NCBI RefSeq assembly: GCF_030272615.1
Contig: NC_081412.1
Coordinates: 22,970,432 to 23,034,431 of the forward strand
Reading direction: 5' to 3'
Length of the DNA: 64,000 nt
Source of the DNA: Cryptomeria japonica
Taxonomy: Eukaryota > Streptophyta > Pinopsida > Cupressales > Cupressaceae
This document shows, in pieces, positions 10,496 through 21,982 of this stretch; position 1 is the stretch's first letter, and every line of letters begins with the position of its first letter. The notes under the pieces were generated by a model, which had not been told where the DNA came from, ran no database searches, and saw nothing but the letters and a program-made list of their open reading frames with translations. The translations under genes were made by a program, and so were the position numbers.

Positions 10496-11584
10496 CTCCA
10501 AAGGGAGGGTTGGTGAAAGCACCTAGAACTCCACCGAAGGCAGAGATGGTGCCGCAAACCCAATAATCAAACAAAATCCCTCAAATAGAGAAGAGGGACA
10601 CTCACCTCAGGAGTTCCCCTTGAATGGGGAGACCAAGCACAAACAGTCCCCAACCAGAGGTTCTCACTGTGTAAAAGCAGCACGGGCATTGCACGTCCAC
10701 CAGACCCTGTCAGCGGGGGCAGCAAGCGTCTTCATCACCGTAGCCATTACAGTACCAAACCCCACTACCCACACAAGTCTAAGCCACCACACAAACTGTT
10801 CAAAAGCACCGCATGATGCACAAAGAATAGGGCATGAAACAACTTGAAACAAAGCCTATAAGTCTTGCAACACGAACAGGGCAGTGGAAAACAACTTCGT
10901 AGAGGCCACCAAACCAACCTTTCACAGCAAGAGATGGTCAAAAACCTTTAAGACCACGGGCAGGATGAACGAGGAGGAAGAAATGACAGCAGCAACTTCC
11001 AAACCAAACACCAAGGAGATGACCCAAAACAGGGACACATCCTATATCCAATGGCCAGCATCATAGAAAGCAGCAGGGGTGTAGCATTGTAAAACCGCCA
11101 CACCCAGACAACAAGGGCTCCAAGCACATCATCCACAACACCCATCACAACCACAACCACAACCCAAACAAATCACTGCCCAGGATGCGAATAGCCAAGA
11201 GACAAGGTCCAAGAGCCACACATGGATAGAAATAGAGGGTGGACAACGACAGACAACCCAATAGCATACAAAGGCAGATTGCCTCGCCCAATATAGCCAA
11301 GGAAGGGCAGAAGCGCTCAAAGCCACCAGCAAGAGAAACACGAGGGTATACACCAAAGCAGCGCCATCCCACTCAAGCACCAAAACATTGGCCTAGAACA
11401 GGGCAAGGAACCCACTAAGGCCAAACAGATACCACCAAGAGCAGCATTGACTTCCAAATCCTAAAAAAACAAAAGGGCCAAGACAAAAGGACCAGGGCTA
11501 ATCCCATCTGCATCTCCATCATCATCTCCCTTGTCCGCCTCTCTTGCATCTTCTCCTCCTAGAACCTTAGCAGCGCTACTCCCA
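10496..11584 (-). repeat. GC-rich repeat replacing copy A promoter
   Basis: Clearly more GC-rich than its surroundings, CA/CCA-rich on the + strand. Minus-strand translation gives long but interrupted frames rich in Leu, Trp, Cys and Val. Near 11,475-11,590 there is a charged stretch (GGEDAREADKGDDDGDADGI) that looks like a protein end. The composition resembles the low-constraint spacer of a conifer LINE, but I see no diagnostic domain. The junction lies about 30 bp upstream of the ATG of copy A. Confidence 0.45.
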
Positions 11585-11835
11585 CTCTCTATATGTCTTT
11601 TCTGCTAGTGAAAAAAATATGTTGATTATCCTAACTCAAGCTAATTTCTTTGTTTGCCTCTTGCTATTTCTCTTATTGAAATGGTTAAGGAAGGAACTCA
11701 TGAGGAAAAGGCTAATAATGACAATAATGAATGGGACCTTCCGGTAATTATTTCAAACTCCAGTAATGTCTGGGACAAGTTATGACTGAGATCCCTTCAT
11801 CCCTACAGCACCCCCTCTCCTACTTGTACTCAAAG
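11585..11835 (+). repeat. Dispersed repeat R1, copy 2 (3' half)
   Basis: GTGAAAAAAATATGTTGATT...CTCTTATTGAAATGG matches 8,500-8,560. It continues into the conserved R1 end: an EE-rich patch, then NNDNNEWDLPVIISNSSNVW and a CCTCTCCTACTTG stretch. It forms the 3' flank of copy B. A LINE fragment interrupts it from about 11,840. Confidence 0.55.
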
Positions 11836-11865
11836 TAACTTAGCAACTTGTTTAATTTTTTTTAT

Positions 11866-12908
11866 TATCTTGATGCATAGTTTCCAAGTTTTCCCTCTCA
11901 GGTCTGTGTATAAACAGCTCCTACTGCCTGTTTCCTTAGCCCACCGACTTAACCTCAAATGGCATTGCAAGTTCAGTAGGCTGAAATGGAACAAATTAAG
12001 ATCTTTAATCTGGACCTCTAAAGCTGATGCGCAGGCTCAGTTGTTTGCTTGGAAAATTCTCCATGTTAAAGTCCTTATTGGTGATTGGCTCACTTTTCAC
12101 CCCTCCATCCTGCCCCTTTTGCCATAAAAAAGAAACAATCAAGCATGCTTTTTGGTTTTGCCCCCATGCTCAGTGTCTTTGGAACTTTCTCTTTTTCACC
12201 TTCCCGTCGTTGTTTCCTTAGAATTGGTCTTGGTGAACTGCTCTACTTGGACTCTCCCCATATCACATCATTATTCTCAGACTTTCAGGTAGATCACCCG
12301 TAAGCATCTTTGGAGATTTTGTTGTTTGGTTGTCTTCTCTCAAACCTTCCATTCTCTCCAGCTTGAGGCCATGATTATTTGTGCCAACTTCTCCCTGCAA
12401 ACCCTCACTCTTCAATCTACTCTTCAGGCCAATTCCAGTCTTACGAAGGTCTTAGACGATTTGCAGGTTTAGCTTAGAGCCTTTGAGTCTACTTTTAAAA
12501 ATGTAAATGATCCAAATTAGCAGCATGATCGAACAGTATAGCAAGTAGCATGACTAATGGTTATCCAAGTGGAAAGGACAGTTGTGTGCAAAGAACTTGC
12601 CTTTGGTTAGACGATAGGGTTCAGAACCACATACTCAAGCCATGGGAGAATATTCAAGCCTACGAAATGGAGTTGGTTGGGCAAATCATAGTGGTCCCAG
12701 GATTTGTTTTCATGCTCCATTCGTTGCGTGGAAGAAACAAAATCTTGTGGGTGAAGAAACATTTCAGTATTTTTGATCTCTGTAGAGACAAAATGACAGC
12801 CATGTGACTATTTGTAACAGTCATTTGTGATTCCTTATGAGAGTTTCTTGTATCTTGTTGTATGTAAGATTTTCTTGTTAATAAAAATTCTTTTTCCAAT
12901 AAAAAAAT
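11866..12908 (+). pseudogene. LINE zinc-binding (zf-RVT) tail, poly(A)
   Basis: Translation of 11,870-12,215 gives the reverse-transcriptase zinc-binding domain found at the C-terminus of plant non-LTR retrotransposon ORF2 (zf-RVT type). It shows LRSLIWTSKADAQAQLFAWK, then CPFCHKKETIKHAFWFC and HAQCLWNFLFFTF, with the CxxC...H....C metal ligands visible. A frameshift lies near 12,110. Downstream is a decayed tail, an 85-residue open frame of unknown nature (12,550-12,807) and an A-rich end with AATAAAAATTC (12,879-12,908). The insertion splits R1-related flank sequence that resumes at about 12,925. Confidence 0.75.
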
Positions 12909-13021
12909 AGTTTAGACTTTAGAAATGTAACTTTTTCCATCCCCTTATTTTATTTTATAATTATGTGTAACATTATATTATAAAAAATAAAAATAAACAT
13001 TATTTATTAAAAAATTACTAC
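12909..13021. other. Residual 3' flank of dioxygenase copy B
   Basis: AT-rich sequence (AATGTAACTTTTTCCATCCC, TATGTGTAACATTATATTAT) that matches 8,560-8,610 next to copy A. It is a sliver of the duplicated flank caught between two insertions. Confidence 0.6.
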
Positions 13022-13582
13022 AATAGGGCGACATTCATTAAATGAGCCATGATCGCTGGCAAGGTGTTTGAAATCAGGATTTCATAAGATCCAGGGAAAA
13101 AAATTTGATCCCTGAGCAAGCCCACATATGCTTTACTGACGGCGGCTTTATAGCCCACTTGCCTTGTTATGCACCCAATTGGGATGGAGTAGTTAATGCT
13201 TTAAATCATCTTGTCCAACTTTTCATTCCGTTGGAGTATTTTTTGTTTCAATATGGCATGTATGCAAGGAGATGCTAGCTGCCTTCATTAATGATGACAG
13301 GACAAGTGGCACCGTCTATCATAAGCTTTATTCCTAGCTTCCCAGTTAAGTTATTTCCGCAAAAATAAATCTTTGTTCATTTTGTTTGAAAAAATAGAGC
13401 TCTGGTTATTTTCTTGATGATGGCAAAATCCTTTGAGGCCCCTCTAGAATTATCACAAGAATCTTCCCAAACCCAGTAGCCGGTTTTGGGGTCGACACTC
13501 CAATTTCTCTAACCAGTCCTAATCGATAATGCACCTTTAAGGAGATTTTAGACTTGCGACTTAAGCAAATTCTGTCAACCCT

Positions 13583-14263
13583 ATGGTGATTTTGGCTACA
13601 AAAGTGGTACTCGGACAAGGTCAACTAGATAGGAAGGAGTATTATAGAGATAATATGCATATTTCATCCAGATTTGTGGCCTCTTTACTGGATTGGGACA
13701 TTTCTACAGATGAGGTTAGAGCTCTAGCTACGGAATTGTTTGAGGCAGAATTGCTTGGTGGATTAGAAAGAACTTTAAAATACGCATTGAAGGGTGTGGG
13801 CTCGGCTAGACCAGGCGATCTTGATGCTTTGAGTGAACTCGGAGACACTGTAAATTTCTACTATCTTCTTTTGGACCTAAAAGGACCTACACTCAAGAGT
13901 CGCAGACAATATGCTAGTATGGCGACAAATTATCTCAAATGGCGGGTTCTAACCAAAATGTCCCTGGATCGGGATAAGGAGGTGATTTTTAACTAATTTA
14001 TCATTCTGAATGGCTTCCTTGAGGCCGATGAGGAGAATAGTGGAGCTAGGTTGGCAAAAAATCAAAATGTAGCTGAAGGTGGTAATGGAAATGGTGTCAA
14101 GCTGGCAGAATCTCAAACAGAAAATGTGGGATTTCATGGTCGAAGGCACTCTTGCAAGGGTTGAATTGGAGTGGGTAGCCACAGACAGGGCCAACGTCGT
14201 GGCAGAGGCAGAGGTCGCCTCCGCTCTGCAAAAGTGGTGGTCGAGCTAGAACCTCTTTGTTGA
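13583..14263 (+). pseudogene. Unrecognised ORF with RG-rich tail (retrocopy?)
   Basis: A reading frame of 227 codons with two in-frame stops (TAA at 13,994 and a TGA near 14,160). The first 137 codons are uninterrupted and helical in character (SRFVASLLDWDISTDEVRAL; ELLGGLERTLKYALKGVG). After the stops comes an acidic/Asn/Gly part and a basic end with GQRRGRGRGRLR. I recognise no family. A 3' UTR-like stretch follows and ends in an A-rich tail (CTACAACAAAAAA, 14,461-14,473). The block 13,022-14,476 interrupts sequence that is contiguous near copy A, so it looks like an inserted retroposon or processed retrocopy. Confidence 0.5.
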
Positions 14264-14955
14264 TTAGAATTTAGTTTTTTTCTGGTCGTTTCAAGGTCTT
14301 ATGTTTTATCAGTTCAATATGGACTTGGTGGAGGTACGAATCCTCCATTTTGTTTTATTTCCCTATTCTCTGTTCAGACTCGTTTAATGACTAGCTGATA
14401 CTGCTCGTATGGTATTATTTTGTATTTGAATATGTTAATGAATATAAAACTACTCGGATTCTACAACAAAAAATTATTAGTAATTATAATTAGAAATTTG
14501 AGGCACAATCAAATGTGAAATGCGAGTAAAATTTATTAAGTCAAGACGCACGTAAGTTGAAGTTTACTGAATCTTTTGCTTCAAATGTGCAAAGTTACAA
14601 AACAAATTAATTGCGTTATGTTTTCCATGTCATTAAAGTAGAGCCTAAATTGACGACTCGACCATTGATTTGCTCTAGATAGATTGAAATGCCTTGATTC
14701 CCGATATAAAATAGCGTCCACAAACTCTTGCTCTTATCCGGCCTTGCACATATCAGCAATCAAATAAATTATCCCCGTCCCTACATTTTAGATACCCAGA
14801 AAAATCTAAATACAAGACACGTAAAAGACAGGTACATTTACTCAAATTATATAATGTTTGCAATGCCAAACCTTGCTCACTTTAGTGACAAGAAACCAGA
14901 CAGATCACCAACAATTCAATGTATAAATTTTAATGCTTTCCACACTTCAATGTAT

Positions 14956-16094
14956 CTAAACTGTACCATGTATCTTCTTAGCTGTCATCAATTCTATCAT
15001 TTTTGCTCTCTCTACGATGTGTTGGGTCATCTTTTTGCCATAAAACTCTTTGTAGACGTAGCGTTCATGTTTGTTGTAATGCTTATCGTCAACCAATCCC
15101 TCCAGTAAATAAACTATCGAATTTGGATTGGGATTGTAGAAAGCTACTATGGACAATCTTCTTGTGCTCAAATTCACCACAGTCTGATGATCCACGCTCT
15201 TAAAAATTCCATTGCTTAACACCTGTAAATTTGCTTAGTGATCAACACATCTACCATTTCCCACTTCCACTAAAAAAAGAAACAGATAGAAGCAATTGAG
15301 AACATTGGAAAATATTTATGAGAGATTATGAGAGACATTTACATGTATCTGATCTCCCAAATTCACTACAAATGCCCCCTTGATTGGTTCCACAGTCACC
15401 CAAGTTTTGTCATTATCTCTGGTGACTTGTAGTCCCCCAACTTTGTCTTGCAGCAACAAACTTATAGTCCCCAGGTTTGTGTGTCTTTTCAATCCTAGCG
15501 TCAAATCAGGTCAAGGGAATTTTGGGTAATAATTCAGCAGAAGCTTCTATTCTGCATCTCCACATGCATTCTCTATGGCTTTAGAGTCCTGCCCAAGAGC
15601 TTTAGAGATGAGCTCTAATAACTCCCCTACCAGCTCAATGGTAGTGTCGCTGTAATTTGCAATAGTCTTCCTGCGTCAACAATCAACCTTAATTTTTTCA
15701 TTTATGTGGGACGTAATTGGGTGTGATTTTCAGATAAATACCTAGTCTTCACTGCTTACATGGCATTTATCTCATTAAACTCACTGAAAAAAGTATATAT
15801 CTTCTTTATATAATGATCAGAGGTATAATGGCAAAAGTCCAAAACAATAAATACGCTTACAATTTTAAATATCAGATCTTTTAGATTCTATAATATATAA
15901 ACAAAGTTACAGCATAGTAGGTGGTTTAGAAGGCCATAGATTTGGGTCCCAAGGCAAGCATTGGTAAGGTAGAGCTCTCTCCCATCCGTGAGAAGATCGT
16001 TCTTGATAAAGCTGCCATACCATAGCCAAGATAGCTTCTGGGCTTCAAAGCATTCTCTAATTTTTCTTCGAGCAGGAGATAGAAGAAATCCATG
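14956..16094 (-). pseudogene. 2-ODD copy B, dead
   Basis: Minus-strand copy of the dioxygenase gene. Exon 3 (15,222-14,956) is fully open and keeps VDHQTVV and RLS. Exon 2 (15,670-15,343) has exactly the ancestral length of 328 bp but carries two stops: TAG at the position of Q195 of gene C and TGA at R207. The iron ligand Asp of the HTD motif is changed to Asn (HTN). Exon 1 survives only as 16,094-15,911 and has a 1-bp loss in the GYGNGSF region. Its 5' half is replaced at 16,095 by a copia element. Splice sites are still GT-AG. The gene is certainly non-functional. Its 3' flank matches that of copy A (8,590-9,050), so A and B are a tandem duplication. Confidence 0.9.
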
Positions 16095-16640
16095 TGAAAA
16101 ATCTATTGCAATTACGGATTATCATTCTCTTATCTATATAGATTATTTGACTGCTGAAACAGCTAATATCAAAAATAACACAACTGCAATTACACAAGCA
16201 AAAACATAGGAACAAAAAAACAAATTTGCAAAACAATAAATACGATATTTTTGGACAAATTGTCCTTGGAAAAACCCTTAATGGAAAACCAGTTCAGAAG
16301 GAGACAAATTATATTAAACTTCAGCAAATCAAGAGATACATATACTGCTTGCCTCTTTACTAGTAGAGCTCCGACAATATTTTTTCTCTGGAAATTTTTC
16401 CCTCAATTTCTACTATTGTATCTTACGCTCTCACTGTGCCTTTGCTATCACTACAAATATGTTTTCTATCACTGCAAATCTGTTTACGAAATTGTGTTTT
16501 CCAAATACCCTTTAATCCCCTTTTATAACCTTCTCATTGTGCAACCAATGACCATAATTAATCTTAATCAACGGTAATTAAAAACTTTCTAAAAAATTAT
16601 AATTAAGAACTTTCTAGAAGTCCCTAGGAAAATCAAATTA
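16095..16640 (-). mobile_element. Probable LTR of the copia fragment
   Basis: Sequence between the broken exon 1 of copy B and the copia RNase H remnant. Read on the minus strand it ends ...TTTTTCACA at the gene junction, compatible with an LTR terminus ending in CA. No coding capacity. The outer limit is not defined. Confidence 0.5.
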
Positions 16641-17598
16641 TTTCTAAATCTAGGTATGGAGACACCTGTCCGAGCTACCCAATCTAAGACTCCCTCTTAG
16701 CGAGGAAGGTGTTTTGCATGACACCCAACTTATCTTTGAAGAAGATGAATTTTGCCTTCCCCAATGTCTTTGTCAAGATGTGTGCTACCTGTTGAATTGT
16801 AGTTATATATTGTAGTTATGTATTTTTCTTCTGCAGAACTTAGAGCCACAAAAGTCTGCTTCTTGCTATACCAAGAGACAGCGCCTTATCCCAATTGAAG
16901 CAACACCCTGAAGTGTTTTTCTTGTCCATTGTACTACTTGCCTAGTCTGCATCAATATAGCCTATCAAACTGATTACATTCCCTTGAGCATATCTAATCT
17001 CATACTTGATTGTACCATGCAAATAACGCAACACATATTTTGTCATTGTCCAATGCACTCTCTTTAGCTCAACCATGAACTGACTAAGAGAGTTTACTGC
17101 AAAGGATATATTTGGCCTCTTGTTGACCAAATATATGAGAGAACCAATCAACTGCCTCTATAAGGTGGGATCTACATCCTTCTCCCTAGATGTGTCTACC
17201 TTCTTCCAATTCGTGATCATGGGTGTAGACATGGCTCTGCAATCCTCCATCCTGAACCTCAATATTTCGATGCAATATTTCCCATGCCCAAGGAAAATCT
17301 CTCCATTTGTTTGCCACACCTCCATGCCTAGAAAGTAGTGCATAAGTGTCAAATCCTTCATCTTGAACTCTGTTGCAAGGTCCCTTTTGCACTCCTCTAT
17401 GAGCCCCAGTGAACCAGTTAGAAACAAGTCATCCACATATAGACCAAGAATGAGAACCTCACCTCTAACAACCAGCAAGTATTAGAGGTTAGCATTTGCC
17501 TCACTCTTCATGAAGCCCATTCCTTGCAAGTAACTATCAATGAGCTCATACCACGCCCTAGGAGCTTGCTTGAGCTCTATAATAGTCTCATATGATTT
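16641..17598 (-). pseudogene. Ty1/copia reverse transcriptase-RNase H remnant
   Basis: Reverse-strand translation shows the C-terminal half of a copia polyprotein: an LKQAPRAWYELIDSYLQGMG segment, ILGLYVDDLFLTGS (YVDD catalytic box), MKDLTLMHYFLGMEV, LIGSLIYLVNKRPNISFAVN, VHWTMTKYVLRYLHGTIKYE, GYIDAD, and then the RNase H traces TSGCCFNW and FVALSSAEEKY. There is a stop after DAD and others nearby. Gag, protease and integrase are absent: at 17,600 the sequence switches abruptly to a gypsy integrase on the other strand. Confidence 0.9.
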
Positions 17599-17599
17599 G

Positions 17600-18186
17600 C
17601 CATACCATCCTCAAACAAACACACAAGTAGAGTTAGCAATAAGAATATTATGAAAATAATAAAAAGAATGTTAGATAATAACAAAAGGTCTTGGGATTTA
17701 AAACTGAATATGGTGTTATGGGTTGATAAGATCACCATCAAGGGATCTACTAATAAATCCCCTTTTGAATTTGTATATGAGGTCCGAGCTAAGATACTGC
17801 TAGATAATCTTTTACCATTACATAATTTCATATTGAAAAAAGACTTAGACATTCCTGAGACTTTGGAGGAAAGAATGGAGCAATTGACAAAATTGGATGA
17901 AATAAGAATGGAATCTCAAAAACAAAATGCAAAGATGTAGCATCAAATGAAATACTTGCATTACAAGAAAGCAAAGAAAATAAAATTTCAGGGGGGCGAT
18001 CTATTTCTCATGTGCAATGTAAGACATCAAGACAAAGGAAAGAATGGAAAATTTGAAGCATTTTGGATTGGCCAATTTGTCATCACAACTAAGGGTGGAG
18101 AAGATTTATATTTTTTACAAAATATTTTAGGAGAAAGTCAAAATCTGCCTATGCATGGACAACTCTTGAAATACTTTTTTGCTTGA
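17600..18186 (+). pseudogene. Ty3/gypsy integrase C-terminal fragment
   Basis: It starts inside the integrase core at YHPQTNTQVE (consensus YHPQTNGQVE). It continues with NKRSWDLKLNMVLWVDKIT and NKSPFEFVYEVRA, a Lys/Glu-rich helix (ETLEERMEQLTKLDEIRMES) and the end domain: KKAKKIKFQGGDLFLMCN, KFEAFWIGQFVITT, LPMHGQLLKYFFA. One stop at 17,938 and an early frameshift. This is the usual 3' end of a gypsy pol. It is truncated at 5' by fusion to the copia fragment. Confidence 0.85.
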
Positions 18187-18694
18187 AAATGTTATTTTCC
18201 ATGCACAATAGTTTAGGATTCCCTATTCCCTTCTTTTCTTTTTTCTATTTTGGTCTACATCTTAGAGAATAGTTTTCTAGATTCTCGCAATGTCTGACAG
18301 ACATTCATCCCCAACTAGAGCCACTGTTGGAATGTGAAAATATTGTGTAGAACAACCAGAGATATTACAAAAAAATTTAGGTCAGTATGAATATTATTGT
18401 GTTGTGCTTATTAAATAAATTTCTCACTAATGTCTATACCATTGGTTACTTAATTAAAGAATTTTCCCAGTACTGTCTATACCACTGGCTAATTAAAATA
18501 AACCAACTCTTTGTGTGTTCATCATCATCAATAACAACCTTATTTCATCCTTTCAAACAACCAATATCTGTTTGTGTCTTGTCACAATTCAATGTGTTTT
18601 CTAGCCCATATACACAAAATTGTGCATCCCAAGAGCGGATCAAGAAAACAGCAAATCACCTAGAAAATAATAGAGTAAGCACTGTGATGAGAAA
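18187..18694 (+). repeat. Probable gypsy 3' LTR remnant
   Basis: Non-coding sequence after the gypsy integrase. TGTTGGAATGTGAAAATATTG (from 18,327) looks like an LTR start. Two related words, TGTCTATACCATTGGTTACTTAATTAA and TGTCTATACCACTGGCTAATTAA, lie at 18,430 and 18,475. It is cut by the LTR of element II at 18,695. Confidence 0.45.
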
Positions 18695-19842
18695 TGTAGA
18701 CACCTAAAAATGTCTCGTTAATTCTGCACTAATTATTCATCTATTTAATTATTTGATTAAACTAACTATTTATTCTAATCATTGTCATTCAACATTTCTA
18801 ATCATTCACATTTCTATCATTTCATCATTTTAATCAAATAACCCTATCTCAATTATTAATTAAATATCAATTATTTAATTAATTGTGATTTATTCCTTAG
18901 TTAAATAATCTTTATTATTTAATTATTTCAATTTGCTAAGTTTAAATAATATCATTTAAATTAATTAAATTCCTCCAATTCCCCAAATTATAATTCCAAT
19001 TAGTTTCATCTAATTTCATTTCTCTCAAATTCATATTTTCCCAAATTATAATTCCAATTAATTTCATTTCTTCCAAATTCACATTTCACCAAATCTGAAA
19101 TTTAGTTAATGTCATATGCATTTCAACATTCGAATGACCAAATTCACATCCAAATTAAAAATGAAAATCTAATTCAATTTCAAATTCCTACAACACATGC
19201 TAAATCAGAACTGGTTGATCAAATTAGTTGTCTGATTAGTTAACTCATCAATCATCCTTTTTAACTCAAAATCAGCTTTTTATGACTAATCCATCAATTT
19301 AGTCTTCTAATCCATCTATTCAGACATATCCCTAGTCTATTCAGTTCACTGATCAATCAAATGAGTTTACTAGCCAATCTATTCAGTTCACTCTCCAATC
19401 AATCCTATTAACAGATCAATCGATTGAGTTAACAAATCAATCATGACTAGTTCACTGATCAATCAATTTCAGTTATCTATCAATTAACGCTTGAGTTCTA
19501 TTTTTCACCCCCTTTGTGTTGAAAATCTATAAATTAAGCATCATTTTCATCAATTCGATTTAGCATTCAACCTTCTAGTATCTATCTTTTTAAGAATCAC
19601 AGTTTTCAAAGTATTTGCATGCACGAAATTGGTGCAATACCTGAGAACCACCAACCACTCAAATTGGAGAAGCGCAATGGAAGCAAAGATCCAGAATGAG
19701 GAAGTTCTTATTTCAATTTATTCTTTATTTCATATCGATTTTCATTGATTATGTTTGTTTTTTTGTTAATTAGTTGAGAATTGGTGATTCATTCTTACTT
19801 GCTAATTAGCTTAATAACACATGACATTCAAGCGTAGAAACA
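18695..19842 (+). repeat. Element II left LTR
   Basis: 1,148 bp, TG...CA. Its body is rich in short ATTTAATTA and (A/T)CAATC words; 19,200-19,500 is dense with GATCAATCAA/AGTTCACT motifs. Non-coding. Confidence 0.85.
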
Positions 19843-19860
19843 ACGGTGAACCCGATGTGA
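19843..19860 (+). other. Element II primer-binding site
   Basis: CGGTGAACCCGATGTG directly after the left LTR. Element III has TGGTGAACCCGAC at the equivalent place (46,157-46,169), so both belong to a gypsy-like group that uses the same primer tRNA, with one decayed base here. I cannot assign the tRNA. Confidence 0.65.
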
Positions 19861-20169
19861 AGCATGCTAACCTTAATTTTTTGTTTTGAATGATTTCGGA
19901 GATCCGTACTTGATATAGGATCCTAATTTCACAATTGCCTAAGCAAAAATTCGCAATTACTTATATTGCACTGTAATTGCTCAGTAGTTGCATCGAAATT
20001 GCTCAATAGTTTTACCGCAATTGCAAAAGCATATCGCAATTTCCTTAGGGGGTTGCAAACTCAAAAAAAAAATTGTTGTTTCTTTATTACTTAATCTTGC
20101 GCACCTAACCCAAAAATTTCATTAAATTCAGGAAATTTCACTTTCTGCATATAAGATGTATTTAATCAA

Positions 20170-20406
20170 ATGGCAGGAGATGTGACTTTCAGAATTTTAG
20201 GTGCAAAGAAGGAAAAATAGCATAGGAGACAACAAAGGACATATCAAAGACTCTTAAAGGCAAAAAGGGAGCTCCATGAAATCAAAGAAAAAGAGGAGAT
20301 TTCTCAATATCACAGAAACATCCATCATTTCTTAACCAAGTACAAATTTTTCAATGAGATTGATGTGATGGATCGTGTGGTGTGGGACAATATCATTGCA
20401 GAATAA
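20170..20406 (+). pseudogene. Small basic ORF of element II
   Basis: A 79-codon frame from ATG to TAA broken by a single TAG at codon 17. It begins MAGDVTFRILGAKKEK and continues with a strongly charged, probably helical segment (LLKAKRELHEIKEKEE), then FLTKYKFFNEIDVMDRVVWD. It lies about 330 bp after the LTR. No recognised domain. It may be the start of a gag-like protein or a separate leader ORF. Confidence 0.45.
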
Positions 20407-21982
20407 CCCTTCTATCTTCTGTCTTTTTTTGTTGTTTTTAAAAATTCAAAAATTCAAAATAAAATAAAAAAATTACTATGATAAATTGATCTTATATCAA
20501 TTCACAATTGAGAAGTCATCACATTGCAATTGCTTAAATAGTAATTCACAATTGATAATAAATTATTTCACAATTGATCTGATATCAATTCGCATTTGAA
20601 GTGTAAGTTTAATTCACAATTTTTAGATTAAGTTTTTCTTTTTCTATTCTATTTCAGTTTTGGTTTTTATCATAATATCTTTTTGTCTATAATTGGAAAA
20701 TAAGGTTGGATAGCCCACTGTGTACTTACTAACATCATTTTCTACAAGGGTAGCTTATAAACACTTCAATTTGGTGCAAGTAAAATAAACCACAAACGAC
20801 ATGTTTTCTTTCACAGAAGGTTAACAATGAACACCATGTCTATGTGGAGCAACATCTCCACCTAGAATAGAAAATCATTGCAATGGAAGGATAAAAGGAA
20901 ATTTTGTTTTTCATGTATTTGAAGGGATAGGTATTATGTTCTCCCCTTCAACGGGTGATCAGAAAACCAGACTCTCTTTTTTCATGCTTTTATTTATTTC
21001 TTGCAATTAAATCCTTTAGAAGGTCTGCTCTCTCGAGTTGCCCTTAGGGCGCCATTAAAGCCGGTGAGAGGGGAACAACCTAAGTGGGAACGACTAAAGA
21101 CAAGTAATTGAAGCCACTATAAATAAATGCATATGTGATGAAAAACATATGAGACGAGTGTTACATGCTTTCACAATGATGTTATGCCTCCCTCGGTGCC
21201 TATACGGTAAGTTAAAATCTATAGAGCGCAACCTCTACAGACTGGGAGACCTCCCTCAATGGAGTGTAAAACGCTGCTGATTGTGACCACTTGAACAGAA
21301 CCCTATCTAAACACCTTAGGAATTAGAAGCCAAATTGAGTCAGTAACCAAACACTTGTTTTATCACAGTGCAAGGGTGGGGAAGAATCTGCCCCCAATAC
21401 ACTCACCATATATCTCCCAAGATAACAGTCCAATTGAGGAGCAATCTTCTTTGGTCTAATTTACGGAAAAAGGGCAAAAAAATGGACTCACCTCACGGTG
21501 TGACAGGGTTGTTTGAGCTGACAGAGTATCAAGATGTGGGTTGTGATAATATGTGTGACCTTTTGACCTTAGGAGAGTCTACTTGATGTGATATCAAAAT
21601 ACCCAAATATAGAAAAAACAAAATGGGGTCTTGAAAAAGACTCCAACATTCATGGGAATTTGAAAAAAGTTCCTTAAGCAAGTATTATTTTCATGTTTTT
21701 ATTATTTTTGATGTTTCTATTGTGTCCTTTGCTACATTTCACCAAGTTCAAACATTTTAGAAAATACCAACAACAAAGTGGAATCTCAACCAAAGTTTTG
21801 TCAAAAACATCAACAAGATCAAATCCCTCAACAAAGTCAGGTTTCAATATCAACAAGATCAAAACCCTGCAGCAAACAAGCTTGTCAACATCAACATCAA
21901 ATCAAACTTTTGCAACATTCTATAAATGAAGAAAACATCTTACATGTTGTGATCTTAGGTTCAAACAAATCAAGTAAACATC

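Noticed and set aside
10620-11383. Several overlapping frames in the GC-rich block, possible membrane protein on the minus strand
   Set aside because: Leu/Trp/Cys-rich frames are broken by stops and shared between frames; composition artefact of a repeat.
19500-20100. Possible host gene promoter between the LTR and the first ORF of element II
   Set aside because: The sequence lies inside and just after an LTR; promoter-like words belong to the retroelement.
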